Shown: positions 51,645 to 59,230 of the stretch, in pieces
Layout of the letters: each line of letters opens with the position of its first letter
Position numbering within the stretch: the first letter of the stretch is position 1
Source of the DNA: a virus
Strand: one strand, 5' to 3'
IMG/VR virus record: IMGVR_UViG_3300010938_000281
Span: 1-64,000 of that record
Length of the DNA stretch: 64,000 nucleotides
Notes under the pieces: model-generated
What the model saw: only the letters and a program-made list of their open reading frames with translations
The model's database searches: none
What the model was told of the DNA's origin: nothing
Translations under genes and position numbers: made by a program

Positions 51645-52748
51645 TTAGATACGAATACCTGCCGTTGGGTCTTGTGGATGAGTTACACTAAAGTCGTTAT
51701 TTGTAACGAATGTATATGTAACTGTCATATTACCACCACCAGTATCACCACCGCCGATAGAGATATTAGATAGACGGTTCTTAGTACCAAGGTCTATGAA
51801 CATACCATCTTGAGTAGCAATCTTAATAGTAGCTTGACGTGTGTTGTGGAAGTTACTATAAACACCGGCTTCGGTTGCGGATACATAATCACCAGACTTA
51901 GCGATAATTTCAATATCTGTACTTACCTGTACAGGTACAGTCATATATCTGTAGTAAGGAGCGTAGTGACCAAGCTCGAAGATGGCTTCACGCCCAAGGT
52001 CAACACTTGTGCTAATATTCTGAATAGAACATACACGATTTGAACCACCAGGAATAAGCTCGTTCAAACCGGAAGCGCTAATACCAGCAACGTCGGGTGG
52101 TAGAATTGTCAACTTATTAGACGTTGTAGCGTTAACTTGACCGTTTTCATCACGGGTTGTTGGCATTGTAACGCCGGTAATAGGCTCAAACAACATATTC
52201 TGACGACGTTGAATACCACCAGAATCATATGTTAGAGCTAGAGGCCGGTCTGTATTATCAAAACCGCCAGAGAATGTGGCTAGGTTTGTTGTCTTCCATA
52301 GCTTATAGTTACCTACTAAACCAACATTTTCAGAAAACTTACCGTCGGCAGGAAACTGATAACCAACAGACGATACATACATACCAGAAAAGTCAACTTG
52401 AGCTGTTACAGCACCAGATGCCGAATCGTTAGTATCTGGGAACAAGCTCAATGCAACATTGGTACGTTGGTTAGAGCGTCCAAATAGAGTAGCAGAAGGC
52501 GCGCCGTTAGTAGCTAAATGATAAAGCAAAGGATAACCATCCAACAGCTTTTCCATCTGTACTTCGATGTTTGGAATATTTTCTAGGTTCTCGTAAATAC
52601 GAGACTGTCCTAACTCGAACACAGGGTCCAAATTAAACGCGGTTGTAACACCTACGTTTTGAACACCGTGAGCAGCGGTATAAGTCTGTGAGCCTAACTG
52701 TGCAAAACCGACAGCTTCTACAGCCCACCATATTCTTTGTTGTGGCAT
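51645..52748 (-). CDS. Major tail tube protein
   Basis: 367 residues. Begins MPQQRIWWAVEAVGFAQLGS and is beta-rich with repeated Asn/Thr/Ser strands, ending GGGDTGGGNMTVTYTFVTNN. It has strong AGGAG, its own candidate promoter and a strong terminator, the arrangement expected for an abundant virion protein between connector and tape measure genes. The family (phage tube, gpV-like) is assigned from position, size and expression signals rather than a specific motif. Confidence 0.6.
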   Translation of the reverse strand: MPQQRIWWAVEAVGFAQLGSQTYTAAHGVQNVGVTTAFNLDPVFELGQSRIYENLENIPNIEVQMEKLLDGYPLLYHLATNGAPSATLFGRSNQRTNVALSLFPDTNDSASGAVTAQVDFSGMYVSSVGYQFPADGKFSENVGLVGNYKLWKTTNLATFSGGFDNTDRPLALTYDSGGIQRRQNMLFEPITGVTMPTTRDENGQVNATTSNKLTILPPDVAGISASGLNELIPGGSNRVCSIQNISTSVDLGREAIFELGHYAPYYRYMTVPVQVSTDIEIIAKSGDYVSATEAGVYSNFHNTRQATIKIATQDGMFIDLGTKNRLSNISIGGGDTGGGNMTVTYTFVTNNDFSVTHPQDPTAGIRI

Positions 52749-52779
52749 TAAATTTCTCCTAAATGAAATCTCTCATTAG

Positions 52780-52788
52780 TTTATACAC
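52780..52788 (-). promoter_or_regulatory. Candidate late promoter element (GTGTATAAA)
   Basis: Minus strand GTGTATAAA, about 30 bases before the tube gene start, preceded by TTTTAA and followed by CTAATGAGAG. Identical core to the element at 59140. Confidence 0.45.
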
Positions 52789-52794
52789 TTAAAA

Positions 52795-53742
52795 CTATAC
52801 TACCGCGATAGTTTCGGTCGTAAATTTTACGACACCGTGATATAGCTCTCTAGTAATATTCTTAGCTCCTATAACTACAACGTCATCAAACCTAAGCTGT
52901 GCATGTCTATAGTTCCCATTTATCAAATCGGCATAAGTCTTTGGATTGCTTGACTTTGCACCCCTATAATCTAAAGGAAACGCTCCACTAGCAACCATAA
53001 GGTCCATATCAATTCTATAAATAGTCTTCTCTTTTTGTAAAGATATAAGGCTTAATAGTTTAGATACTGTACTATCATCATAATCAAATATATGAAATAG
53101 CATATCTGTATAGACGTAACTTGCTCCAGTGCCTAAAGATACGGGTTTATATTTAGTATTTTCTGATAATTCTATCTGAACTAAAGGTGTTTGTCTGCGT
53201 AACAGAGTTGACCACTCTCCAGATTGAGCAGAGTCATATCCGGGTTGAAAAGTGTAAGGGTTTGTTTGTAATTCTGGCGGTTCTGGAAACATACTTAACT
53301 TATCAAATGTTACTGTCTTATAAGAATACTCCATCTTTACATTAGATGTTGTTGGTATAGCAGAATCAAATATTACCCGGCCTTTGTTGTAGTCTACATA
53401 GTGTTGATAACTAGAAGTGGTAGGTGTCTTAAATGAACCATTAACATAAACACCGGAAATACTAATAGGTTGTGTATTTGTAGCTAATCCAGATTCCCAG
53501 ACTAAATTATGTCTAAATGTTTCCCAAACCTGACCATCGGAATAGTTTGGGTCCGACACCATACGCAAAGTAGCGTGGTTGTTACTATTTATATCTGTGT
53601 GACCTAATAGTACGTTACTAAAAGCCCCCTTGTTTATAAATCCCCAATCAAAAAACATTATAACACTTTGTAACGATTCGGAAGATATATCAACGTCATT
53701 AAAAGAGTTAAATCCCTTTAATGATGTATATGGTGTTGTCAT
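52795..53742 (-). CDS. Virion protein of the neck or tail region
   Basis: 315 residues. Starts MTTPYTSLKGFNSFNDVDISS; contains GVYVNGSFKTPTT and DYNKGRVIFDSAIPTTSNV, a sequence style seen in phage proteins upstream of tubes. ATGA overlap with its upstream neighbour. Probably neck/tail-completion or a minor tail protein; no motif confirms it. Confidence 0.5.
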   Translation of the reverse strand: MTTPYTSLKGFNSFNDVDISSESLQSVIMFFDWGFINKGAFSNVLLGHTDINSNNHATLRMVSDPNYSDGQVWETFRHNLVWESGLATNTQPISISGVYVNGSFKTPTTSSYQHYVDYNKGRVIFDSAIPTTSNVKMEYSYKTVTFDKLSMFPEPPELQTNPYTFQPGYDSAQSGEWSTLLRRQTPLVQIELSENTKYKPVSLGTGASYVYTDMLFHIFDYDDSTVSKLLSLISLQKEKTIYRIDMDLMVASGAFPLDYRGAKSSNPKTYADLINGNYRHAQLRFDDVVVIGAKNITRELYHGVVKFTTETIAVV

Positions 53743-54380
53743 AGCGCCTTCCTTATAGCTTTCTCTACTATAATTTCTAAGTCTTGTATATAGGCTTGTA
53801 CCGTTCTAGTAATCCAGTTATTATCTGCAACACCTGAGAATTGTGGTGGTACACGCCAATATTTTGCATTATTAAAAACCATAATACCACCGCCACTACG
53901 AGACGTAGGAAAACTTCCGGGTAGAAAATAATAGTCAGCTATAATTAGCTTATCGCCTTCTAGTAACAACCAGTCTAACCAATGTAATCTTTGTCCTGCG
54001 TTGGTAACTGTAAACCCTTCGTCCATAGATAATATATCGGCAAAGTCCGCCCTAAAGGCAAATATTCTAAATCCACCCTCTATTGTGTTACCACGCAATT
54101 TAAGCTGCGAAAAATTAACCCGTGTACTTTGTGCAAGAGTTGTTATTATAGCTTTAAGTTTAGATTTAGCTTCTCCTGGCCTTATACCAAACTGCGCTTG
54201 CAATATACCGCTTTGAATACTCTTATATTCTGCCGATAGGTCAAAAATATCTCCAATAGTAGTTTTAAGCTCGTTTTCGATACTAATAGCTATAGGAGGA
54301 AGTATCTTGTTACCGACTCTAACTATCTCTTGCATCACCATCTTATTTATTTCGGACAGTGGCGTTATTATTCTAGTCAT
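53739..54380 (-). CDS. Head-tail joining protein (HK97 gp10-like position)
   Basis: 213 residues. A helical N-terminus (LSEINKMVMQEIVRVGNKIL), a middle with FRADFADILSMDEGFTVTN and HWLDWLLLEGDKLIIADYYFLPG, and a helical C-terminus (VQAYIQDLEIIVEKAIRKAL). The order and helix pattern suit tail-completion or minor connector proteins. Overlaps both neighbours by 4 bases. Confidence 0.45.
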   Translation of the reverse strand: MTRIITPLSEINKMVMQEIVRVGNKILPPIAISIENELKTTIGDIFDLSAEYKSIQSGILQAQFGIRPGEAKSKLKAIITTLAQSTRVNFSQLKLRGNTIEGGFRIFAFRADFADILSMDEGFTVTNAGQRLHWLDWLLLEGDKLIIADYYFLPGSFPTSRSGGGIMVFNNAKYWRVPPQFSGVADNNWITRTVQAYIQDLEIIVEKAIRKAL

Positions 54381-54874
54381 ATTCTATGCCATATAGCAGC
54401 AAATTCTTTGCTCTCTCCGATACCGAAAGGAACGGGTTCGCCGTCCAAAATATAAGTATACTGTTTGTAAGGAACAATATCGGTATTAAATACAACCGAT
54501 ACAGCTCGCATAACTTTAGATATATCCTCTATATTTCCTATACTCATAACATGCCCGTCGGCCACGGTTATAAACGTAGGAAATTTAGCAAAAGACCTCT
54601 TATCAAAATATACGCGCATCTTAATAGATTCTGTTTCCGCAGTATTTAGATATCCAATACCATTACAATACGGACATAATCCGGTAGCAAAAGGTATAGG
54701 GCCGCTGGAGGTATATTGATTCGACGACTTTTTATTAAGGGGGTCGAAGATACAATTCGGGCAGTCGGAACGCTTTTCTGGATAAGTAAGCAAACAGTTC
54801 ACGCCGAAATTAAGATTATTCATATCTCTTACGGTCTGATTGTATAAATCATATACTTCTTGTGGAATAATCAT
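54377..54874 (-). CDS. Zinc-finger-containing connector-region protein
   Basis: 165 residues. Four Cys in two pairs, CPNC (about 39-42) and CPYC (about 68-71), form a probable structural zinc site; the second is followed by NGIGYL as in J-domain-like zinc knuckles. The rest is beta-rich (MRVYFDKRSFAKFPTFITVADG). Similar zinc-bearing proteins occur among phage head-tail connector genes. Role by position only. Confidence 0.5.
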   Translation of the reverse strand: MIIPQEVYDLYNQTVRDMNNLNFGVNCLLTYPEKRSDCPNCIFDPLNKKSSNQYTSSGPIPFATGLCPYCNGIGYLNTAETESIKMRVYFDKRSFAKFPTFITVADGHVMSIGNIEDISKVMRAVSVVFNTDIVPYKQYTYILDGEPVPFGIGESKEFAAIWHRI

Positions 54875-54882
54875 ATTTTACC

Positions 54883-55137
54883 TTATAATAGGTTAGTACG
54901 AATATCGCGAGGAGTACCGTAAAAGTTACCAGAGTGAGCGGTAAAGTAATATCCTGGGTCGTCAAATCTAATCCAATATGGACTAGGAGTAACATTACCA
55001 TTATAGCCGGATGGCGCACAAAATTTATTTATACCGTCAATTCTATCTTTAATAGTACCAGAACCAACAGGTGTTACGAATGTAACTACGCATGAGTTCT
55101 TAATAGGTCTCCCTGAGTCAGCAATAAAAATGTCCAT
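54883..55137 (-). CDS. Small virion-region protein
   Basis: 84 residues: MDIFIADSGRPIKNSCVVTFV, then a Gly/Tyr-rich end (NGNVTPSPYWIRFDDPGYYF). No motif. Probable connector-region structural component. Confidence 0.45.
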   Translation of the reverse strand: MDIFIADSGRPIKNSCVVTFVTPVGSGTIKDRIDGINKFCAPSGYNGNVTPSPYWIRFDDPGYYFTAHSGNFYGTPRDIRTNLL

Positions 55138-55149
55138 TTATACCTCTCG

Positions 55150-55629
55150 TTATTGAAATCTTGTCATTGGATATAGTCTACTTACAGTATATGGAGTTAG
55201 AATCGCTACGCCAGCATCACCCATCTGATGAAGCATCTTTGTTTTTGCATACTGGTCAGCAATTATTTTAGCAGCCTCTTTAACAAAGTTTGCCCTACTT
55301 GTAGTATCTATAGACGAAGGTCCGTCTTGAACTTTAAGACTACTCATAGCATAATATTTAACTTCACTATCTAATAGTATATTTGCAGCGCGTAAACTTA
55401 ATAATGTAACAAATACATCATCTCTAGTAGCTTGACTTGTTGGGTCTGGACTAATTGTAGCATTTCTAACATCAACAGAATAAGCATAGTCAAAACTTAG
55501 TTCGTTAACCACATAAGCTGCGGCAACAACTAAGATTCTACTAAGTCTTGTATCTGTATATGTTGGGGTGTCGGACATATCTCCGATTAACACCCTAAGT
55601 ATTTCTATTGGTGTAGCTAACCAATTCAT
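55150..55629 (-). CDS. Head-tail connector (adaptor-like) protein
   Basis: 159 residues, largely helical: IEILRVLIGDMSDTPTYTDTR, LSRILVVAAAYVVNELSFDY, then DDVFVTLLSLRAANILLDSE and FVKEAAKIIADQYAKTKM. The 'D...YTD.RL...L..AA..V' pattern resembles head-tail connector proteins of the gp6/gp15 adaptor class. Position, two genes after the capsid gene, agrees. Confidence 0.55.
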   Translation of the reverse strand: MNWLATPIEILRVLIGDMSDTPTYTDTRLSRILVVAAAYVVNELSFDYAYSVDVRNATISPDPTSQATRDDVFVTLLSLRAANILLDSEVKYYAMSSLKVQDGPSSIDTTSRANFVKEAAKIIADQYAKTKMLHQMGDAGVAILTPYTVSRLYPMTRFQ

Positions 55630-55633
55630 TATT

Positions 55634-55939
55634 TTATCCTAAATTACCATATACATAGAATTGTTTAACATCTGTATAATACTGTTTTGAATTATTATAA
55701 ACCCAGCCCTGTTGACGCCATAACCCATAGGTATTTAGGTCGCCGCTTACGGTTGTATATTGTAATGTTCCACCAGTACCATTATTAACTAGAGTACCAC
55801 TACAATAGAACGATGTATTGTCCGGTCTATTTAATATCATATATGACATATAGCCCGATATATTTATAGCAGTGCCGTTAATATCTTGTAGGGTTGCGGT
55901 TAAAACCGTACCTATATCACCTACATGAATTTCTGACAT
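55634..55939 (-). CDS. Small Ig-like virion protein
   Basis: Start at ATG 55939, preceded by GGGAG (a TTG at 55951 is the alternative). About 101 residues: MSEIHVGDIGTVLTATLQDI, GTAINISGYMSYMILNRPDN, TLQYTTVSGDLNTYGLW. This is a beta-sandwich pattern shared with phage baseplate/fibre N-terminal domains (BppU-like) and seen near capsid genes. Candidate promoter upstream. Confidence 0.5.
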   Translation of the reverse strand: MSEIHVGDIGTVLTATLQDINGTAINISGYMSYMILNRPDNTSFYCSGTLVNNGTGGTLQYTTVSGDLNTYGLWRQQGWVYNNSKQYYTDVKQFYVYGNLG

Positions 55940-55966
55940 ATAATCTCCCAAATATTTAACCTCTCA

Positions 55967-55979
55967 CCCTATAATACAC
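55967..55979 (-). promoter_or_regulatory. Candidate late promoter element (GTGTATTATAGGG)
   Basis: Minus strand GTGTATTATAGGG, about 28 bases before ATG 55939. It lies directly after the tandem terminators that follow the capsid gene, where a new promoter is needed for the downstream tail genes. Confidence 0.45.
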
Positions 55980-56004
55980 CACAGAAGTATAAATACAAAC
56001 AAAA

Positions 56005-56036
56005 ACCCCGACATATCGCAAAATAACATATCGGGG
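56005..56036 (-). terminator. Second intrinsic terminator downstream of the major capsid gene
   Basis: Minus strand CCCCGATAT pairs with ATATGTCGGGG (two-base bulge) and is followed by T5G T3. It lies about 120 bases after the capsid stop and just before the promoter-like element at 55967. Confidence 0.6.
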
Positions 56037-56111
56037 TCTGTAGAGAATAGGTATAACGAGAATCTTAATGAGCGTTGACCTAACCTCTTAAATTCCAACC
56101 ACTTAAAAAAG

Positions 56112-56131
56112 AAGCGGGCTGTTAAGCCCGC
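56112..56131 (-). terminator. First intrinsic terminator downstream of the major capsid gene
   Basis: Minus strand GGCGGGC pairs with GCCCGC(T) around a TTAACA loop, followed by TTCTTTTTT. It lies about 20 bases after the capsid stop codon. The space between the two terminators (56037-56111) contains no ORF or other feature that I can see. Confidence 0.7.
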
Positions 56132-56153
56132 CTCTAGTATTATCCGGCTACTA

Positions 56154-57170
56154 TTAGTAGCTACCAGCTAGAACACGACGACCATCAAGTACGGCAAAAC
56201 CGAACTCTCCGCGACCGTAGTATCCATCTTCACCACGACGGTGTAGGTTCACTGTGTCAGGGAATACACGAATTTCTTCGCGTACCGGCATAATAAAGCT
56301 ATCACGATTCTTCATATCTACACCAACCACAAGCTCAACGTCACTTGCTTCCAAGTTACCACCCAACTTGTTTGTGTAGAAGTTCTGATATTCCTGACCA
56401 TCACCAAATTCACGTAGGGCGTGCATATTAACACCGAATACGCGGGTAATAGCAGGACCATCATCTGCCGACACATAAATTTCTCTACGTGTTACGTCAT
56501 CTACTTGGTCAAGACCCCAACTACGAACGTCTTCAATCGACTCTGGAGATAGGAACATGTCTGTTAGAGCAGACTGACGAATAGACGCTGTGTTACCACC
56601 ACCGTTACGAACCATAACGGTCTTCATAAGAGAAACAAGTCTCTTTGTAAACTGTCCGGCTGTAGCATCTGCATCATAGACGCTGATGTTACGGTCGTAA
56701 GCGGCAGTTAGAATAACGTGCCATCCATCGTCGTTAATCTTTTTAACAAAACCAGCTTCCAAAATCTCAATAGCACGAGCTATTACAGGCCAGTTTGCAT
56801 CACGGGCGAAACGCAAGTTCCATTGAATAGAATTGCTGATTTCGTAAGTAGGAATAGTAACATAGTCACCTTCTACCTTACGCTCACCAATCTTACCAAC
56901 ACCGGGACTTGTGTAAGCTACGAATTCATCTTCACGACCCGGAGACAAAATGTCCAGAGGCCATTCAATCTGTCCAGCGCCTTGAGGAACAGCTTGGAAA
57001 ATGTTGCGAACAACATCGCCAAACAATACACCCTTACGCAAAGGTGTCTCAATAGCTTTGGCAAGCTGATATTGAGCCTTGAAACGTACTTCAGGATTGT
57101 CGTCCGCTGTACCACGAATCAAAGTTAAAAGTTCTTGTGGTGGATTCCACAGATTGTCACGATAATCCAT
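56154..57170 (-). CDS. Major capsid protein (HK97-like)
   Basis: 338 residues. Helical N-arm (MDYRDNLWNPPQELLTLIRG), then LRKGVLFGDVVRNIFQAVPQG (E-loop region), VTIPTYEISNSIQWNLRFARD, and the C-terminal P-domain with VELVVGVDMKNRDSFIMPVREEIRVF and HRRGEDGYYGRGEFGFAVLDGRRV. This is typical of HK97-fold capsids without a long delta domain. It follows the head protein, protease-scaffold and portal genes. Tandem terminators downstream fit high expression. Confidence 0.8.
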   Translation of the reverse strand: MDYRDNLWNPPQELLTLIRGTADDNPEVRFKAQYQLAKAIETPLRKGVLFGDVVRNIFQAVPQGAGQIEWPLDILSPGREDEFVAYTSPGVGKIGERKVEGDYVTIPTYEISNSIQWNLRFARDANWPVIARAIEILEAGFVKKINDDGWHVILTAAYDRNISVYDADATAGQFTKRLVSLMKTVMVRNGGGNTASIRQSALTDMFLSPESIEDVRSWGLDQVDDVTRREIYVSADDGPAITRVFGVNMHALREFGDGQEYQNFYTNKLGGNLEASDVELVVGVDMKNRDSFIMPVREEIRVFPDTVNLHRRGEDGYYGRGEFGFAVLDGRRVLAGSY

Positions 57171-57191
57171 TTATATGTCTCCTTTATTATA

Positions 57192-57675
57192 TTATAGACG
57201 TGGTGTCGCCATTGGTAAATCGAACATGACCTTGGCGTAGCCATCAGCGTCTTTGCCTGATAGGAATACACCTACGATTGGGGTAGCACTTGCGTTAACA
57301 TCTGTAGGTGTCAAGTAACCCGACAACGACAGATAGGCGGCCTTATTAGCAGCAGGGGTTGTTCCTGGCATAATAAAGTTTGTAACAACTGTACCTTTAG
57401 TCCACAATAGAACCTTAGAACCTTGCTGCACTTCATCTTTGAAGTAATTCAAGTGTGTCTGAGTTAGGTCTTTGTTGACCATATCTTGCATCAAGCAACC
57501 TATTGGTAGCTTACCTGATGGGTTAGCGGCGTATGTAACCAAAGCTTCACCCTGGTCCATAGCCTGACCGCTACCGACAGTTGAGAGACTTACGAATCCG
57601 CCGCGTTTCAGCAGTTTCGTTCATAAAGAAACTCATGTCGTCAGCAACCATATATCTTTCTGGTTTTAGAGCCAT
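57192..57675 (-). CDS. Head-associated structural protein, interrupted by a one-base frameshift
   Basis: ATG 57675, with GGAG ten bases before, gives MALKPERYMVADDMSFFMNE and then runs off frame to a stop at 57571. From about 57605 the correct frame is one base over and reads RGGFVSLSTVGSGQAMDQ, continuing to 57192 (YAANPSGKLPIGCL; FKDEVQQGSKVLLW). Removing one A from AAA at 57606-57608 restores ETAERGGF, a natural join. About 160 residues in total. Position suggests a head decoration or stabilising protein. Either a real lesion, a +1 frameshift, or a consensus error. Confidence 0.65.
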
Positions 57676-57699
57676 TCTGGTTAATCTCCTGTGTTTCTA

Positions 57700-59124
57700 T
57701 TACTTACGGTTTTGTTCTAGCTTAGTTGCTTGCGCACTATACTGCATATTTCTACCCAAGAATTCTGTGATAGTTTTCATACTATCTTCTACAACTGAAG
57801 ATGTAGCAGTATTCAAAGGAGCTGGTGTTTCAACAACAGCCTCTTCTAGCTTTGCAGTAGTAGTTGTAGTAGCTCCAGCGCCAGCAGATGCCTTTAGGGC
57901 TTCAGCCTTTGCCTTGTGCATAGCAACAATTTCATCAAACTGAGCGTCATCCAAAGATGCCCACTTAGTAACTTCCGCCTTAGCTGTTTCATCTGTAAAG
58001 CCAGCAACAACCAACTTAGAAGCACGAGAAGCGAATGCAATATCCTTCTTAATAGATGCCAATTCGGCGTTTGCAACAGTTAGTTTGTCTTGCGAAGCCT
58101 TTAGTTCATCAGTTAGAGTTGAGATAGCTTTGTCCTTCTCTTTAAGAGCGCACATAGCCTTATCGTCTTTTTCTTTCTTATCTTTTTCATCGTCGTCTTT
58201 TGCTTTGAAAGCGGCGGTCAGTGCTGTCTTTGCTTCCGCCAATTGCTGATTCAACGAAGCGATTGTGTCTTCATAGTGCTTCTTATTGAAATTAGCAACC
58301 TGCGCCTGCAATTCGGCAACCTGTCTCTTTAGTTCGTCTTCCATTTGCTTGTTACCCTTTATTAGTAAGGAACCTTTACTGTTAAATGATATAGCATTAT
58401 TAAATATAATACTACGCACATTAGCTGGTTTATTTACAATACCTTGGCCTGAGAAGAAGAAATTTTTAATTAGTCTTCCAATCCTGCGACCTTCATACTC
58501 TCCCGTTCCACCAAACGCCTTAAGGTGCTTGGTAAGAAACGCCGTATTTTCATTCCTAGCAACAGTTTTATGACTACCGTCAACGTCGATAATAGCATAA
58601 TCAAAAGCCGGAAAGCGACACTCCATTGACACAAACCACTTACCCTCATTGATTTCAGAGATTAGCTTTTGCATCATCTCTTGTCTCTCCTTGTTCTCCC
58701 ACATAGAATATAGGACAAATTCGGTTACAACATCAAATTTGGGAGGTAACGAACCTAGTGGGGTGTCGTCGGGTATTATATTGCCTTCAGTATCGAACAC
58801 CGAACTAGAGGTACTATGACCAATTATTTCTAGTTCGTTGTGCATGAAATTTATTTGTTTATCTACAGAACTTAAACGCGCATTCCACGTTTCTACTCTA
58901 TCAAATACATCATCGTTTGCATTCCAGCCAACAGATGCTAAAATAGAATACCTGTAGAAAAGGTCTCGTTGGTTTGGATTCGCATTCGCTAGAGTTTTAA
59001 CTAATATATCTGTATTACTATGAGCTAGACCATTCTTAGTGAATAGTTCACAAGCCATAGAAATCTTACTATTAGCTATTTGGTCTTTGAGACCGTCTTG
59101 AATTTCTATTGGATATATTTGCAT
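57700..59124 (-). CDS. Prohead protease fused to a coiled-coil scaffold
   Basis: Start at ATG 59124 (M31 of the longest frame), because a GTGTATAAA element and GTGAG stand just upstream and the extra 30 residues are hydrophobic and unlikely. Residues about 1-250 form a protease-like domain: FMHNELEIIGHS near residue 120 (candidate His) and KWFVSMECRFPAFDYAI near 180 (candidate Ser). From about residue 255 it is a long coiled coil (MEDELKRQVAELQAQVANF; KEKDKAISTLTDELKASQDK), then a Thr/Ala-rich tail. Such protease-scaffold fusions self-cleave during capsid maturation. Confidence 0.65.
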   Translation of the reverse strand: MQIYPIEIQDGLKDQIANSKISMACELFTKNGLAHSNTDILVKTLANANPNQRDLFYRYSILASVGWNANDDVFDRVETWNARLSSVDKQINFMHNELEIIGHSTSSSVFDTEGNIIPDDTPLGSLPPKFDVVTEFVLYSMWENKERQEMMQKLISEINEGKWFVSMECRFPAFDYAIIDVDGSHKTVARNENTAFLTKHLKAFGGTGEYEGRRIGRLIKNFFFSGQGIVNKPANVRSIIFNNAISFNSKGSLLIKGNKQMEDELKRQVAELQAQVANFNKKHYEDTIASLNQQLAEAKTALTAAFKAKDDDEKDKKEKDDKAMCALKEKDKAISTLTDELKASQDKLTVANAELASIKKDIAFASRASKLVVAGFTDETAKAEVTKWASLDDAQFDEIVAMHKAKAEALKASAGAGATTTTTAKLEEAVVETPAPLNTATSSVVEDSMKTITEFLGRNMQYSAQATKLEQNRK

Positions 59125-59139
59125 AATGTCGCTCACTTC

Positions 59140-59148
59140 TTTATACAC
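59140..59148 (-). promoter_or_regulatory. Candidate late promoter element (GTGTATAAA)
   Basis: Minus strand GTGTATAAA preceded by GTTTT, about 15 bases before ATG 59124. Same core as at 52780. If it is a -10 box, the leader would be very short, so it may instead serve as an upstream element. Confidence 0.35.
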
Positions 59149-59230
59149 AAAACATGATAGAAAATAGTTATTTCGGAAAATAAATATTGAAGATACGACA
59201 AACATATAATCCATAAGTTCTTACGTAGAA

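Noticed and set aside
29540-57170. Contractile tail sheath
   Set aside because: No gene of suitable size and sheath-like sequence lies beside the tube gene; the 315-residue protein at 52795 is too small and unlike known sheaths.
57700-59214. Start at 59214 for the protease-scaffold gene
   Set aside because: The first 30 residues are hydrophobic and unlike proteases, and the GTGTATAAA and GTGAG signals lie just before ATG 59124.
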